From Nematopogon swammerdamellus (Eukaryota; Arthropoda; Insecta; Lepidoptera; Adelidae): DNA of 64,000 bases. The position numbers and the translations under genes are program-made. The notes under the pieces are model-generated. The model did not search any database. It saw only the letters and a list, made by a program, of their open reading frames with translations, and had not been told where the DNA came from. Below, one piece after another: positions 11,584 through 21,689 of this stretch; positions within the stretch are counted from its first letter, which is position 1; each line of letters begins with the position of its first letter. The stretch is from positions 3,176,739-3,240,738 of the forward strand of contig OX336340.1 in assembly GCA_946902875.1 (NCBI GenBank). Direction: 5' to 3'.

Positions 11584-11800
11584 TTCATCATCATCATCAT
11601 CAGTCTGTATCGGTCCACTGCTGGACATAGGCCTCTCCCAAGGCACGCCACCACACGCGGTCTTCCGCTCTTCTCCTCCATCCACTCCCGGCTACCTTTT
11701 TTAGGTCGTAACCGTGACCGCTACCGTAGCCAGGAATAGTAGGACTACCAGGAACTGGGGGCCGTTCTGTTTTGGCGTTGTCCATGGGAGGTTACGCCCT
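11584..11800 (-). mobile_element. RTE-type LINE 3' end
   Basis: The minus-strand frame 11600-11785 ends GSGWRRRAEDRVWWRALGEA then YVQQWTDTD, the usual C-terminus of RTE reverse transcriptases in Lepidoptera. The 3' end runs into a (CAT)n / (ATG)n repeat at 11586-11600, the usual RTE tail. Confidence 0.7.
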
Positions 11801-11929
11801 TAATCACCACGCTGGGCAGGCGGGTTGGTGATCGCAGTGCTTGGTTTCCTCCCGATCCGGAGTTACGCTGCTGCCCGTCACCGGATCTAAGCATTTGGAC
11901 CTAGCAATATTGGAATAGTTATACCGCCA

Positions 11930-12182
11930 TTATAGTTATTATAGTTAAATTATAATTAAATTATAGTTATTCTAGCTCTCAAACTATATCTTAACACTGT
12001 AAGCGGTGTCTATTATGTAGCTAGTCACAATGTATTGTAATTGAAGACGTTAAAAAAATAACCCTGCGTAGTTTCTTGCCGGCTCTTCTTTGTGGGTGTA
12101 ATCGAACCGGATTGTAAAAACTAACAGGACAAATTCAAGCGTAGTGTACTACCATACGAATGATGAATAAAGAATAAAGAAT
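11930..12182 (+). mobile_element. LINE 3' tail ending GAATAAAGAATAAAGAATT
   Basis: The block holds TTTCTTGCCGGCTCTTC and ends with repeated GAATAAAGAAT, a 3' end pattern I know from lepidopteran LINEs. No coding frame is recognisable upstream; 11800-11930 is a GC-richer remnant without clear identity. Confidence 0.4.
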
Positions 12183-12407
12183 TAATCGGTCGCCAGAGCC
12201 TTGTTTGTTAATTCAGCAGGATGCACCACGTGCAGGTAAGGTTGACATTTGGGCTTCACGGACACTAGACCCTTAGGCTAAGCGCACACCTTCCGGCGAG
12301 CGAACGGACGGCCAGCAACCGTCCGGTCGCTGTGTACTTTGTGTTAAGCGCACACTTTCCGGCGAGCACCGTCCGGCTGTCTTCACTTGCCATTTGAGAT
12401 TTGAGTC

Positions 12408-12599
12408 ATGGATCGCGCACGTATCGCAGCTATGATAATTCTCCGTCGTCGGCTTCGGCGCAAAAGGCGACGCTTACATTGGGTTCATCCAATAAATACG
12501 ACACGACTAATACTTGGAGCTTTTTACCACCTTTTTACCCACCCTACCTACCATGTGTCTGTATTTGTGTCTGCCATAGCAAGGAGGGCTCCCCTTTAA
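12408..12599 (+). pseudogene. Harbinger-type transposase, N-terminal fragment
   Basis: 63 codons: MDRARIAAMIILRRRLRRK, then RRRLHWVHPINTTRLILGAF YHLF. The Arg-rich run followed by W-V-H-P-I and x-G-x-F-x-x-L-x is the start typical of animal Harbinger (HARBI1-like) transposases. The frame then leaves the family pattern and stops; the DDE catalytic part is missing. Confidence 0.68.
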
Positions 12600-12629
12600 C
12601 AGATTAATTTAATAAATAAATGTTTCAAA

Positions 12630-12836
12630 CTAACTGAATGGGTTTCCTTCCGTGTTACTTAGATCTTTGAAGTCGTCCCGAAGCTCAGAACAGACTTCTA
12701 TCCATGCCTTCTTTGTTTCGTTTCGATCTTTGTAAATCTCTTGGGTCTTGTCCCACAAAACTTCCCTATTTGCCACTACAGTAATTAGATATTCAACGTC
12801 AATCTCGAACGTACTCATGTCGAACATCGGGCACAC
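12630..12836 (-). pseudogene. MADF-domain protein of the Harbinger element, fragment
   Basis: 68 codons on the minus strand; a likely native start is the internal Met of MSTFEIDVEYL. The pattern FEIDVEYLI...R-x-x-LWDK...YKDRN...AW-x-x-V matches MADF (Myb/SANT-like DNA-binding) domains, the second protein of PIF/Harbinger elements. It stops after about 60 residues, within or just after the domain. Confidence 0.68.
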
Positions 12837-13154
12837 GCGCGCGCGTGCGATCTCTTCGGACGCGACCGGACGATTGCTTGCCGGACGGTGTGAGCGCTAA
12901 CATACTGCGCCATAAACGACTGCACATCCGGTCGCCGTCCGGCGACCGGACGAGCCGAGAGTCATCCGGTCGACACACGGCGGCCGGACGGCGGGTTGCC
13001 GTGTACCGGATAATGTGAGTTCATTCATACAGCAGCATAGACATAGCTTAATCCGGCGACCGGACGGTGGCGACCGGACGGCGCGCGCCGGAAGGTGTGC
13101 GCTTAGCCTTACACCCGATCGAAAAAGATTACGATTTATGAGAAGATTAAGATA

Positions 13155-13198
13155 TTCGATTTGCATTTTTCTAATTAAAAAATATAAATATATTTAGT
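13155..13198 (-). repeat. detached outer end of the split foldback element
   Basis: TTCGATTTGCATTTTTCTAA followed by TTAAAAAATATAAATATA is the outer arm that is missing at 11582. Both sides share TTCG at the break. Confidence 0.55.
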
Positions 13199-13214
13199 TC
13201 GTTAAGGAAATGAA

Positions 13215-13345
13215 AAGAATGTAAACCAACATGGCTATGTCGAGGGACCAATGGTACAGGCAGGGTCAAAAACACCTCTCCTCGCGAAATCACGCTCAGA
13301 GATGCGCCATACCAGCGCGATTTGCGGACTGTTGCTAGGCTGTCT
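13215..13345 (-). mobile_element. LINE C-terminal remnant (second CR1-group family)
   Basis: AACACCTCTCCTCGCGAAAT and GATTTGCGGACTGTTGCTAG match the block at 19235-19350; same family as 20610-20800. Confidence 0.45.
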
Positions 13346-13724
13346 AGCCCGTTGATACGACGTTTGATTGAAGACACCCAGGTTAAAAGATTTGTTCACC
13401 CAGGAAAATATTTCTCAAATACATTCATAGACGTAGAGGTGCGTAAATTCACGGGCAGATTATTCCAGAATTGTATCGACTTTGACAGTGCATATAAGTC
13501 TATATTTTAAGCTTTTCCCATCGCACGCTGTTCAACATAATATTCCTCGCGGACGCCATAGCACCGAGTTTACGATTTTGTGCTCATAACGGTGTTACTT
13601 TGGTGTAGAACAGATTATTGAAAAATACGGTTATTCCTTTACAGTATAGCTACTTTGATAGCGTGAACTCAGTAACATTCTATTACATAGTAGTGATGTA
13701 ATAATATAACGTATAAAACTGCAT

Positions 13725-13955
13725 ATTTTCCCGTGCATGTCGTAAAATGCGTCTAAGGCATAAGGACAAGGTACCGTGCTAAAGGGCGATAGGATAGCCA
13801 CCACCTTGACACGGTCTTTCGAGCGAATCATGCAGCAGGTGGGCCTTCGTGCCTTACTTGCTACTTGATAGTTATCTTGTCAGAATACCTTGTTCAACGT
13901 GGTGGTCGGTGTTGTACTGTTATTTTCAAGAATGTTTGCAGCACAACACCGATTA
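13725..13955 (+). repeat. B/T2 unit, diverged, fused to a SINE-A core
   Basis: CCCGTGCATGTCGTAAAATG, ATCATGCAGCAGGTGGGCCT, GCAGCACAACACCGATTACC, then directly the SINE-A core at 13956. Confidence 0.6.
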
Positions 13956-14122
13956 CCGCTCGACCGTTGGAGGCTGACCGTGGTTTGGACTCCAAGTAAA
14001 ATTGTAGGTCCCTTCCCTTATTACCTTACTGGGTGGTAGGGTTTATCCCGCCCGGGTTGGTGCAACCGCACTGAATGAAACGTCGGTCGAAACGGCTATA
14101 TAAATAGTTCGTGTTTTCGGTT
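13956..14122 (+). repeat. SINE-A core joined to a B/T2 unit
   Basis: CGCTCGACCGTTGGAGGCTG, core TTGTAGGTCCCTTCCCTTAT and CGGTCGAAACGGCTATATAA follow without break on the B/T2 unit that ends at 13955. Confidence 0.55.
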
Positions 14123-14526
14123 TGGGCAGCACTGATCTATAGAAATAACCGGAAGGCGGAACAAACAGCAGCCTTTCCAACAAAAGCCTTCGTCTCTATA
14201 CAAATAACCGGAATGTAGGTAAGTTAATCCAATCAATCACATATTGACATAACGCAAATATTGAAAACAATCAAGCAGAAATTTTATGCAAACAAATGAA
14301 AATTAAAACGCGACGTGTGTGTGAGCCGTGAGGGAATCTATATGATGTATGTATGAAATTTGATGAAAATTTGTATCTAGCGAACTGAGGCCGTCTAGGG
14401 AATTTACTCAATGACGCTGGGCTAAACCGGGTCGTGGCAGTCTCCCGAGAGGTCCTTAATTTTGTAGGAAGTTTGTTTTGATCTATTTTAGTCTATTTTA
14501 GTACATAGTTTAATTATAATTAAACA

Positions 14527-14840
14527 CCGTGTGGGGCCGGTACTTAAAAAGAATAGCCCCACTGCATCTCTCCCCATGCATGTCGTAAAAGGCGACTAAG
14601 GGATAAGAACAAGATGCCGCGCTAAAGGGCGACAGGTTCGCCACCTCTCACCTTGGCACGGTTCTTCCACCGAGTCATGCAGCAGGTGGGTCTTCGTGCC
14701 TTACTTGCTGCTTGATCGATTGAATCTTGTTCGAATACTTTGCGAAACGTGGTGGTCGGTGTTGTGCTGTAATTTACCAGAGTTCAGCACAACACCGATT
14801 ACTCTGCTTACCCCGATTGTCGGGATTAAGCGTGTGTGAT
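14527..14840 (+). repeat. B/T2 unit: GTGTGGGGCCGGTAC head with the CAGCACAACACCGATTAC tail
   Basis: The head equals that of B/T1 up to GGCGACTAAGGGATAA; the rest differs: CACCTCTCACCTTGGCACGG, TCATGCAGCAGGTGGGTCTT, then a hairpin-capable GGTGTTGTGCTG...CAGCACAACACC and CTCTGCTTACCCCGATTGTC. Complete copy in + orientation. No coding frame. Confidence 0.72.
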
Positions 14841-14865
14841 ATGTACGTATAATTTCCGTTACATA

Positions 14866-15290
14866 TTAGAACCACTGCAACTCTATAGGGACGTCGTCGG
14901 CTCCCTAAGTGTGTTGTATCGTCTATTTCATGGGGAGTGTTTGGAGGAGCTGTTTAACGCGATTCCGCCGTCCCCATTCCACCTCCGCACTTCGCGTACC
15001 GGGCAGGGGATGCACCCCTATTCAATTGGCCTACCACGGATGCGCACCGACCGATTCTGTAGGTCTTTTATTCACAGAACAGGGAAAATGTGGAACGCAC
15101 TCCCTGCCCATCTATTTCCTCCCAAGTACAGCCAGGGGTTTTTCAAAAGGGGCGCGAAAAGGCTTCTGTCAGGCCGGCATGGTATTCTCAATCCCCGTGC
15201 ATCACAGAATGTCCATGGGCATCGTTAAACATCTATTTGTAGGTGAAACGATGTCAAATGTCGCGCTACCCATAAAATTTTTTTTTGCTA
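14866..15290 (+). mobile_element. CR1-like LINE 3' end with intact reading frame to stop
   Basis: The frame ending at 15228 reads VGSLSVLYRLFHGECLEELF, then RSFIHRTGKMWNALPAHLFP and FFKRGAKRLLSGRHG. R-T-x-x-x-W-N-x-L-P is the conserved C-terminal motif of CR1-group LINEs. It is the most complete C-terminus of this family in the window. A short AT-rich 3' UTR follows. Confidence 0.72.
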
Positions 15291-15364
15291 TATCGATATT
15301 TTAGTTTTGCGTAAGATTTAATAATAAATTGAATTATTTATTAAATAATAAAATAAAAAAGGGT

Positions 15365-15455
15365 CAAGTGCGCAGTACCCGTAACCGACGAGGATGCATG
15401 AAGAAATTATGAGAGTGGAAGAGGCGGCAGAGGTGTGTCAGGGTGGCACGTTTAG
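15365..15455 (+). mobile_element. LINE 3' end fragment with CGGCAGAGGTGTGTCAGG block
   Basis: GTGCGCAGTACCCGTAACCG, then AGAGGCGGCAGAGGTGTGTC; inverted relative of 2400-2540. It ends where the RLE retrotransposon fragment begins. Confidence 0.45.
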
Positions 15456-15486
15456 ACGAATTACGATTTTATAATTCGAGATTCTC

Positions 15487-16613
15487 GTCATACGTAGATA
15501 CATATAAAATTTCGGGTTATATGATTGAAAGACTCCAATGATAGCGCTATTCAAGCCTCACCCAACACATCGCTCTCAGATGAACTGGAATCGAGACTCG
15601 ACTTCTACAAATCATTCCAAGTTGGTACACGCACCAATAGATCTGGAATGGGCATAGAAACAGCAAAGTCTGATAAAGAAATACTGAAAGGTTTTGCTCA
15701 GGAGGACGTGGAACAAGGTTTCAAACTTCACGCCTTAAACCTAGAAATGCAGAATGATTGGCTAACAGTGGGCGACTTCTGCATCCCTCCTGCATTGAAG
15801 TGGAAATCCATAATATACAACTGGTCCCCTGAGCTGCTCAAGTTCTACTTAAATGCATTCCAGCTTACTCTCCCCGATCCGAGTAACCTAGTTAGATGGG
15901 GGAAATCTACAAATAGACTATGCCCGTCATGTAAGGAGTTCGTAGGCACGGCCAAACATTTGTTATGCGGATGCAAAATACTACTTGAGCGAGGCCAGTA
16001 TTCCTACCGTCATGATAAAGTCCTCCAAATCATCAGAGAGGCCATCAACCTGTCAATTGCATGGACCAGGAAAGGGCAAACCAGTAGCGGCTTCCAGAAG
16101 GTCAACTTTGTGAAACCTGGAGCCAATAATCTGCCCAAAGATAGGACTAAACCTTCTTCAATTTTGGGAGCAGCAAAGGATTGGGAATTGTTGATGGACA
16201 CACATGAGAAGCATTACCAAATGCCTTCGGAAATCTGTACCACAGCATTAAGACCGGATATACTCATATTCTCAAAAGCGACAAAGCATGTAGTACTTGT
16301 TGAACTTACAGTTCCATGGGAAAGTAACATACCGAAGGACCACAACATAAAACTTAACAAGTACTGCAACTTAGTAGACCGGATTGTGAGAAACGGATTC
16401 AAGACTGATCTCTTTGCTGTGGAAGTCGCAGCAAGAGAACTACCAGCGAAGTCGCTCTACAGTCTCTTCAACAATCTAAGGCTCCCAAGATCGACGCTAA
16501 GCTCATATATGGAGAGAGCTTCGAAAACGTCACTGGAAGCATCCTACAGAATATGGATAGCTAGAGAGAGGGAGGTGGAGAGCGGGACTGGTGGTTTCCC
16601 CGCGTCCTAGTCA
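15487..16613 (+). pseudogene. C-terminal part of a restriction-like-endonuclease (R2/NeSL-type) non-LTR retrotransposon, 5' truncated
   Basis: An open frame of 361 codons (15525-16610, TAG at 16608) has no ATG at its 5' edge; the first codon is TTG just after an in-frame TGA, so this is a 5'-truncated piece and not a full gene. It has a CPSC...H...C zinc knuckle (spacing C-X2-C-X8-H-X4-C, CPSCKEFVGTAKHLLCGC) near residue 130, then about 110 residues later RPDILIF...VVLVELTVPWE, which fits the PD...(D/E)xT catalytic core of the restriction-like endonuclease at the C-terminus of R2-, NeSL- and CRE-group elements. The reverse transcriptase is missing. The frame is free of stops and frameshifts, unlike the other LINE remnants here, so insertion is fairly young or the piece is under constraint. 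Clade name is uncertain. Confidence 0.72.
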
Positions 16614-16667
16614 ACGCAGACTAGCTGACGAGGGCTTGATGCGAGCCGAAACGTGAAGCATGCGCGG

Positions 16668-16770
16668 GAAATTTAGAGTACTTTAGAATACTTTATTGTA
16701 CACCATTGTATAAAAAGGTTACAAAAGGCGAGTTTAATGCCTTGCGGCATTCTTTACGAACTAACCTTTG
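16668..16770 (-). mobile_element. LINE 3' tail related to family H
   Basis: In minus orientation it reads CCCAAAGGTTAGTTCG...GGCATTAAACTCGCCTTTTG...GGTGTACAATAAAGTATT, a diverged form of the family H 3' end. It lies 55 bases after the stop of the RLE fragment, on the other strand. Confidence 0.55.
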
Positions 16771-17213
16771 GGATGTGGAAAACACGTAGGGGCGGACAAT
16801 GCAGTACTAAACAGGGAACAGTAGTATGAAATATAAATACACACATATACAAATTGTACAAAGATACATACAATCAATATAAATCCTTACATATACATAA
16901 TTACATATATACAGAAACATAAATATTATAATATACCTACATCAACTCTTATATACTATACATACATGCTTATATACATACTTTAAATATATTTCAACTG
17001 GATTGAATAGATGGCGCGGACGGTCGCTGATAACCTTTTCGTTTGTTTTGATAGCTAAACGGACGGGCAGACGATCAAACTTAAAAGGGTCCCGTACGTA
17101 TACCGAACTTTAATAATGGCCACTTCTAAACTTTATTGTAAAAGGTACCTATCACTGCGATATCATTACTGTAGGTCTATTATAATAATTTCGTTTTACA
17201 ACATCATCTCCTC

Positions 17214-17215
<2 letters not shown>

Positions 17216-17257
<42 letters not shown>

Positions 17258-17300
17258 TCTCTCCCTCTCTATCTTTCCCCTCTCTATCTCTCTATCTTTA
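17216..17300. repeat. (TC)n microsatellite
   Basis: CTCTCTCTCT runs with CCCTCT and TATCTTT interruptions. From 17300 to 18234 I see no gene or known repeat; 17310-17370 is CpG-rich. Confidence 0.85.
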
Positions 17301-18234
17301 CCCCTTCCATCTTCCCGCTGCGCCGCATCGCCCCCGCTGGGTCCCTCCAGCCGCCCCACCCCGCGCGGTATTTATTCAGGATTCAGGGGCTGGTGGAAAG
17401 CGACGGAACAATTAAATGGGCACAGAATGCTCAGAATTAAATTGAGCCGTGTCGTTGCGTCAGCAGTTTTTATAACAATTACGCTCGTTTTACACGACAC
17501 GGTGCCTTCCGATCCGGCCGATGTATGAGTAATAGACGTGCCCCGTCTTCTGAGTCTGCGACAGCTATTGCAGTGTGTCAAGTCATTAGTTACTCGTAGT
17601 TTAGCTGTTTATTGAACGCTAAAGAGCGGTCTTAACTATTTCGTTGACACATTCAGAGATATTGACTGTGGTTCGACCTGTCAAAATCAAATCAAACCAA
17701 AAAGTGATGAAAGGGGCAGTGACTAAGATCCGCGATCCGACTATGTAATATATATTTTTATATATATTTGATATATCTTGACTGGAATCTTGGTTTGATT
17801 TGTTAATTTGGTTACACTAACATTTCAGTTTTATTTGATATTATTGATGTATGTATAGTGTAAGATATTTGATTGTGTTTTATTTTTAATGTTCTGTTCA
17901 ATGTTTTGTGAAAAACTAAGGTTTAAGATACTAATTAGATTTTCACTGTTCGTTTCGCTCAATGTGCATGATGAGTTTCCTGGCAGTGAGGCATACACTG
18001 TTTTTGATATAATAAATTATTAGTTCACTATAAGCTGTGTATGTGTGCTGCTTCGTTTGTAGATCTTTCAAATAAATACAATAAATATTATTATAAATAA
18101 AATTTACGTTGCTGACTGCTAATAGGGACTTCTGTAACCGAATGTTTGTAGTTTGAAAGATGCTAAACTTCAGTTCTCGTCATAAAAGTGTTTTTTTTTT
18201 CAAAGCGAAATTCCACCAAAATGCTACAAGTATA

Positions 18235-18595
18235 TTTTTTATGGATACTGACACGGTTGGCTACATCACCTACAACATCTGTGATGTCAGCCCATAACAC
18301 CGGGTGAACTAGGTGACAAGTCAGTGCTTCCCTTCATTTTCATGTCGGCTACACTGAACTGGACGGAAAACACGAACTATTTACATAGCCGAGTTCGACC
18401 GACGCGCGATGTTTCGCTCAGATAAACCCTACCACCTTGTAAGGTAAGAAGGGAAATGACCTACAGTTTAACTTGGAATGCGAACCACGGTCAGCCTTCC
18501 ACGGTCGGGCGATCATCCATCCAAGTACTGACCGCGCTCAGCGTTATTTAACAACAGTCGACCGACCGCACCGCTACTGAGCTACCGAGGCTGAT
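18235..18595 (-). repeat. SINE-A, near full length
   Basis: Starts with T-run and GATACTGACACGGTTGGCTA, ends GAGCTACCGAGGCTGA (complement of the A-box head). The 5S-like part is changed (GTACTGACCGCGCTCAGCGT). Confidence 0.72.
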
Positions 18596-18954
18596 ATAAT
18601 AACTGTTAAATATGATTATGGCGCAAAGAAAACAAAACATTCACCCCTCCTTTATAAGAGGTACCGATATTAAAATAACTGGAGACCGTGCGATAGTGTG
18701 AGAGCGCTCTAACTTCCTCAACTGGCTGCTGATTCTGTATCGCGTTGTGTTTGCTCGTTTCCAGTTATTTGTTCAGCTAAACACGTCGACTGTGTACACA
18801 AACACGAATCCAACTGGCGCATTGCACTGTGCTAACTGCTAACCCTACTATTATAAAAGTGGTGTCTGTATCTGTAGTAGGTTTAGGTACCTATATGTTT
18901 GTTTGTTACTTTTAACCCGACTTAAATAGTTATTTTTATTGAACGCCGGCCGAC

Positions 18955-19022
18955 GACATGTGGCGCCGAGTCACCCATAAGGTGTCTAACGACGCCTGTG
19001 GACATGCGGTCGTATGCGGGGT
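18955..19022 (-). mobile_element. CR1-like LINE 3' terminal fragment
   Basis: GGCGCCGAGTCACCCATAAG and GGACATGCGGTCGTATGCGG match the last bases of the CR1-like family in minus orientation. A B/T2 repeat starts right after. Confidence 0.5.
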
Positions 19023-19200
19023 TTTGTGCCTTATTTGCTGCTTTACAGTTATCTTGTCCGAATACTTGGCTAAACGTGTGTGGTCGGTTTTGTGCTGCAA
19101 TTTACCAGAATACTTGCAGCACAACACCGATTACTCTGCTCACCCCCCATTGTCGGTATACGGCGTGCGGCGGCGTCGGGATAGAGCGTGTGGTGTGTAT
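19022..19200 (+). repeat. B/T2 unit, 3' half
   Basis: TTGTGCCTTATTTGCTGCTT, TGCAGCACAACACCGATTAC, CTCTGCTCACCCCCCATTGT and a GCGTGTGGTGTGTATGTATG end. Confidence 0.62.
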
Positions 19201-19234
19201 GTATGTTTGTATTATTCTTGTATTTTTTTTTATG

Positions 19235-19350
19235 TGAACCAGCATGGGTGGCTGTGCCAATGGTGCAGTCGACAGAGCCAAAATCACCTCTCCTCGCGAA
19301 ACCACGTTCAGTTAGGTGCCATGCCAGCAGATTTGCGGACTGTTGCTATT
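19235..19350 (-). mobile_element. LINE C-terminal remnant (second CR1-group family)
   Basis: GACAGAGCCAAAATCACCTC and GCCATGCCAGCAGATTTGCG match 20615-20700 closely. It follows the B/T2 piece at 19022-19200. Confidence 0.5.
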
Positions 19351-19597
19351 TTACTCTCTACAAAATGCACAACCAGTAGAATGTCCCTACCGCTTCCTCT
19401 TTCATTCCGCGTTGCCTCTGCTTCCCTTCCCACTTCGCTTCGTCGAGCGCTCCACCGCAAAACGGCGATATTTCTGTGTAGGTTTTTAGTGGCTCCATCG
19501 AAAAACGCTTTAGCGACAAAGTGTCCCTGACCACGTTCCCAAAATACTTCTATGATCTGTGTGTGGCCCTGTGTACATTTTCAGCGTGATGTTTTTA

Positions 19598-19922
19598 TTT
19601 TTTTTTTTTTATGGAATCTGACACGGTTGGCTACCATCACCTACAACATCCGTGATGTCAGCCCATAACACCGGGTGAACTTGGTGCCACGTCAGTGCTT
19701 CCCTTCGGTCGTGCCGGCTACACTGAACTGGACGGTAAACACAAACTATTTACATAGCCGTTTCGACCGACCTTTCATTCAGTGCGGTGGTACCAACCCG
19801 GGCGGGTTAAACCCTACCACCTAGTAATATAAGAAGGGAGTCATATCCCTTAGTCGTCTTTTACGACATACACGGGGAGAGATGCAGTGGGGCTATTCTT
19901 TTAAAGTACCGGCCCCACACGG
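19598..19922 (-). repeat. SINE B/T1, complete, 10-bp target duplication
   Basis: Same structure as 486-809. TGATGTTTTT stands at 19588-19597 and again at 19923-19932. Ends with GCCCCACACGG, the complement of the head start. Confidence 0.76.
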
Positions 19923-19934
19923 TGATGTTTTTTA

Positions 19935-20600
19935 TAGAAAGCGCTACATCTGGCGCAGAGCCACCCATAAGGTGTATAACGGCGCCCATGGACATTCGGA
20001 CGTATGCGGGGGTTGCGAATGCCATGCCTGCCTGACAGGTGCCTATTCAAGCCTCTCTGGAGGGAGCCTAGACTGTACTTTCGGCATGAGAGCGTTCTCG
20101 AGATTAACAGTTCTGTGGAGGAAACATCTGTAGAACCGATTTATATGCATCCGCGCTAAATGGCGCTAAGTCCAGCGTATATAGGCATAGTTTAAACAGA
20201 CTCCTTTTTAGTAAAAGGAGACTTTAAATTACCGTGGTTGTTAGACATTATTTTAAATCAATCAGCTTTACTCACGGTTTCACTCCGAGCTATGTGGCTC
20301 GACGTTTCGGGCCAAGCGTATGGCCCATCTTCATGGAGCACTCTGCCTTGTGCGACGGTTGGCAGAGAACTGTCACATCTTCGTCCGTCGTTGACGAAGA
20401 TTGTATCCGTGGCCAGTGCGGGTAGTTTCCGTAGGCGGGGGGGAGATCGTCGAGCCACATAGCTCGGAGTGAAACCGTGAGTAAAGCTGATTGATTTAAA
20501 ATAATGTAAAAGGAGTCTGTTTAAATTAGGATGCAATCCCTGCCCAGTGCGCGTTGTGCGGAGGTGGAAAGGGGGCGACTGGACGCGATACGTATATTTT
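19935..20600 (-). mobile_element. CR1-like LINE 3' end split by a MITE
   Basis: Pieces at 19935-20175 and 20527-20600 are consecutive parts of the CR1-like family in minus orientation (GCCACCCATAAGGTGT; GGATGCAATCCCTGCCCAGT). The copy at 57105-57430 has the same parts joined. The 0.34 kb between them is an inverted-repeat element inserted later. Confidence 0.65.
20188..20528. mobile_element. inverted-repeat MITE inserted in a CR1-like LINE
   Basis: Arms: TTTAAACAGACTCCTTTT, then CATTATTTTAAATCAATCAG and CTTTACTCACGGTTTCACTC at the left; exact complements at 20449-20528. The left arm carries about 36 extra bases (20210-20245). The middle has TTCATGGAGCACTCTGCC and GTCGTTGACGAAGATTG. A decayed relative of the inner part lies at 20843-20930 (CGTATGGCCCATCCTTATGA). 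Confidence 0.68.
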
Positions 20601-20609
20601 TTTAATGTA

Positions 20610-20800
20610 AACCGAAACCGACAGAGCCAAAATCGCCAATACTTGCGAAACCACGCTCACTGAGGCGTCATGCCAGCAGATTTACGTACTGTTGCTGGGA
20701 TTCGGGAAACACTCGCCGGAAGACAGTTCCATACCCTAGCAGTGCGACAAAGAAACGATTTTAGGAACCGATGATGTGTTCTCACATGCCCAATGTCAAC
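20610..20800 (-). mobile_element. LINE C-terminal remnant (second CR1-group family)
   Basis: The minus-strand frame holds HHRFLKSFLCRTARVWNCLP then ASVSRIPATVRKSAG. The C-R-T-A-x-V-W-N-x-L-P motif is the CR1-group C-terminus but the sequence differs from the 14866 family. Related decayed copies lie at 13215-13345 and 19235-19350 (CTCCTCGCGAAA-CACGYTCA; GATTTGCGGACTGTTGCTA). Confidence 0.6.
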
Positions 20801-21247
20801 AACAAAAGAGTAGTAAGTATTATTAACATTTTCTTCGGTTTTCTCCGAGCTACGTGACTCGATGTTTCGGGCCAAACGTATGGCCCATCCTTATGAGCAC
20901 TCTGACGGTTGGCAGAGAGCGAGAGTGAATGTTGAAAGTATCGAGAAAATAACTCGCCGGTACCAATGATGTTTTAAAGGTATAGATTCAGCGTTCTATA
21001 CAATATTGGAGGATAATTTGGTATTCAATAAAAAATATTGCCATCTTGCGGTAAACTAATGCAACGCTTTGTGAAGTAGTGTGCTGGGCCAGAACCGCGC
21101 TGTTGAAGTGAAGGATAACTAGAGATAACAACGAACATTCGGCGAACGGTCAATGGCCCGTTCGGCGATTTGTACATTATTTTGGAAATTACGTGTATAC
21201 GTGCACTTATTTGTGATATGTGGCGCCGTCATCCTTGTTTCTCTTCC

Positions 21248-21558
21248 CGGTACGATTTTTACAGCGTCGCAAGGGACACGTAGGCATTATATTTGTAGAA
21301 NNNNNNNNNNNNNNNNNNNNNNNNNNNNNNNNNNNNNNNNNNNNNNNNNNNNNNNNNNNNNNNNNNNNNNNNNNNNNNNNNNNNNNNNNNNNNNNNNNNN
21401 NNNNNNNNNNNNNNNNNNNNNNNNNNNNNNNNNNNNNNNNNNNNNNNNNNNNNNNNNNNNNNNNNNNNNNNNNNNNNNNNNNNNNNNNNNNNNNNNNNNN
21501 CCCGGTACGATTTTTAGGGACACGTTCAAGGGACACGTAGGCATTATATCTGTAGAAA
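21248..21558. repeat. ~56-bp tandem repeat spanning the 200-N assembly gap
   Basis: Left of the gap CCCGGTACGATTTTTA...GGGACACGTAGGCATTATAT (21248-21300); right of it the same unit again (21501-21558). Bases 21301-21500 are N. The gap is probably more copies of the unit that did not assemble; 200 is likely a placeholder length. Confidence 0.72.
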
Positions 21559-21689
21559 ACTACGATCGACACGCCTGCGCTCGTCGAGCGTGCGAGCGTG
21601 CGACTGACAGACCGTCAACCCGAGATCCACCGTTTGGCTCATGTCAGTAGGAACCGATCGAGCGTTTTGGATGTGAAGTCTGATAATGG

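Larger units (their letters stand above)
12276..13108. mobile_element. PIF/Harbinger-type DNA transposon derivative, 833 bp, TTA target duplication
   Basis: Ends are inverted repeats (GGCTAAGCGCACACCTTCCG at the left; its complement at 13089-13108) flanked by TTA at 12273-12275 and 13109-13111, the three-base T-x-A type duplication usual for PIF/Harbinger. Remnants of both usual Harbinger genes are present and converge: a transposase N-terminus on + (12408-12599) and a MADF-domain protein on - (12630-12836). The centre is deleted, so it cannot move alone. The left end is partly repeated inside (about 12344-12367), and CCGGACGG-type sub-repeats fill both ends. Confidence 0.82.

Noticed and set aside
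15525..16610. Complete host gene of 361 residues
   Set aside because: The frame starts at a TTG right after a stop, has no ATG near the edge, and its domains are those of a retrotransposon C-terminus.
21153..21650. Frames running through the N-run
   Set aside because: Unknown bases are read as open; no support.
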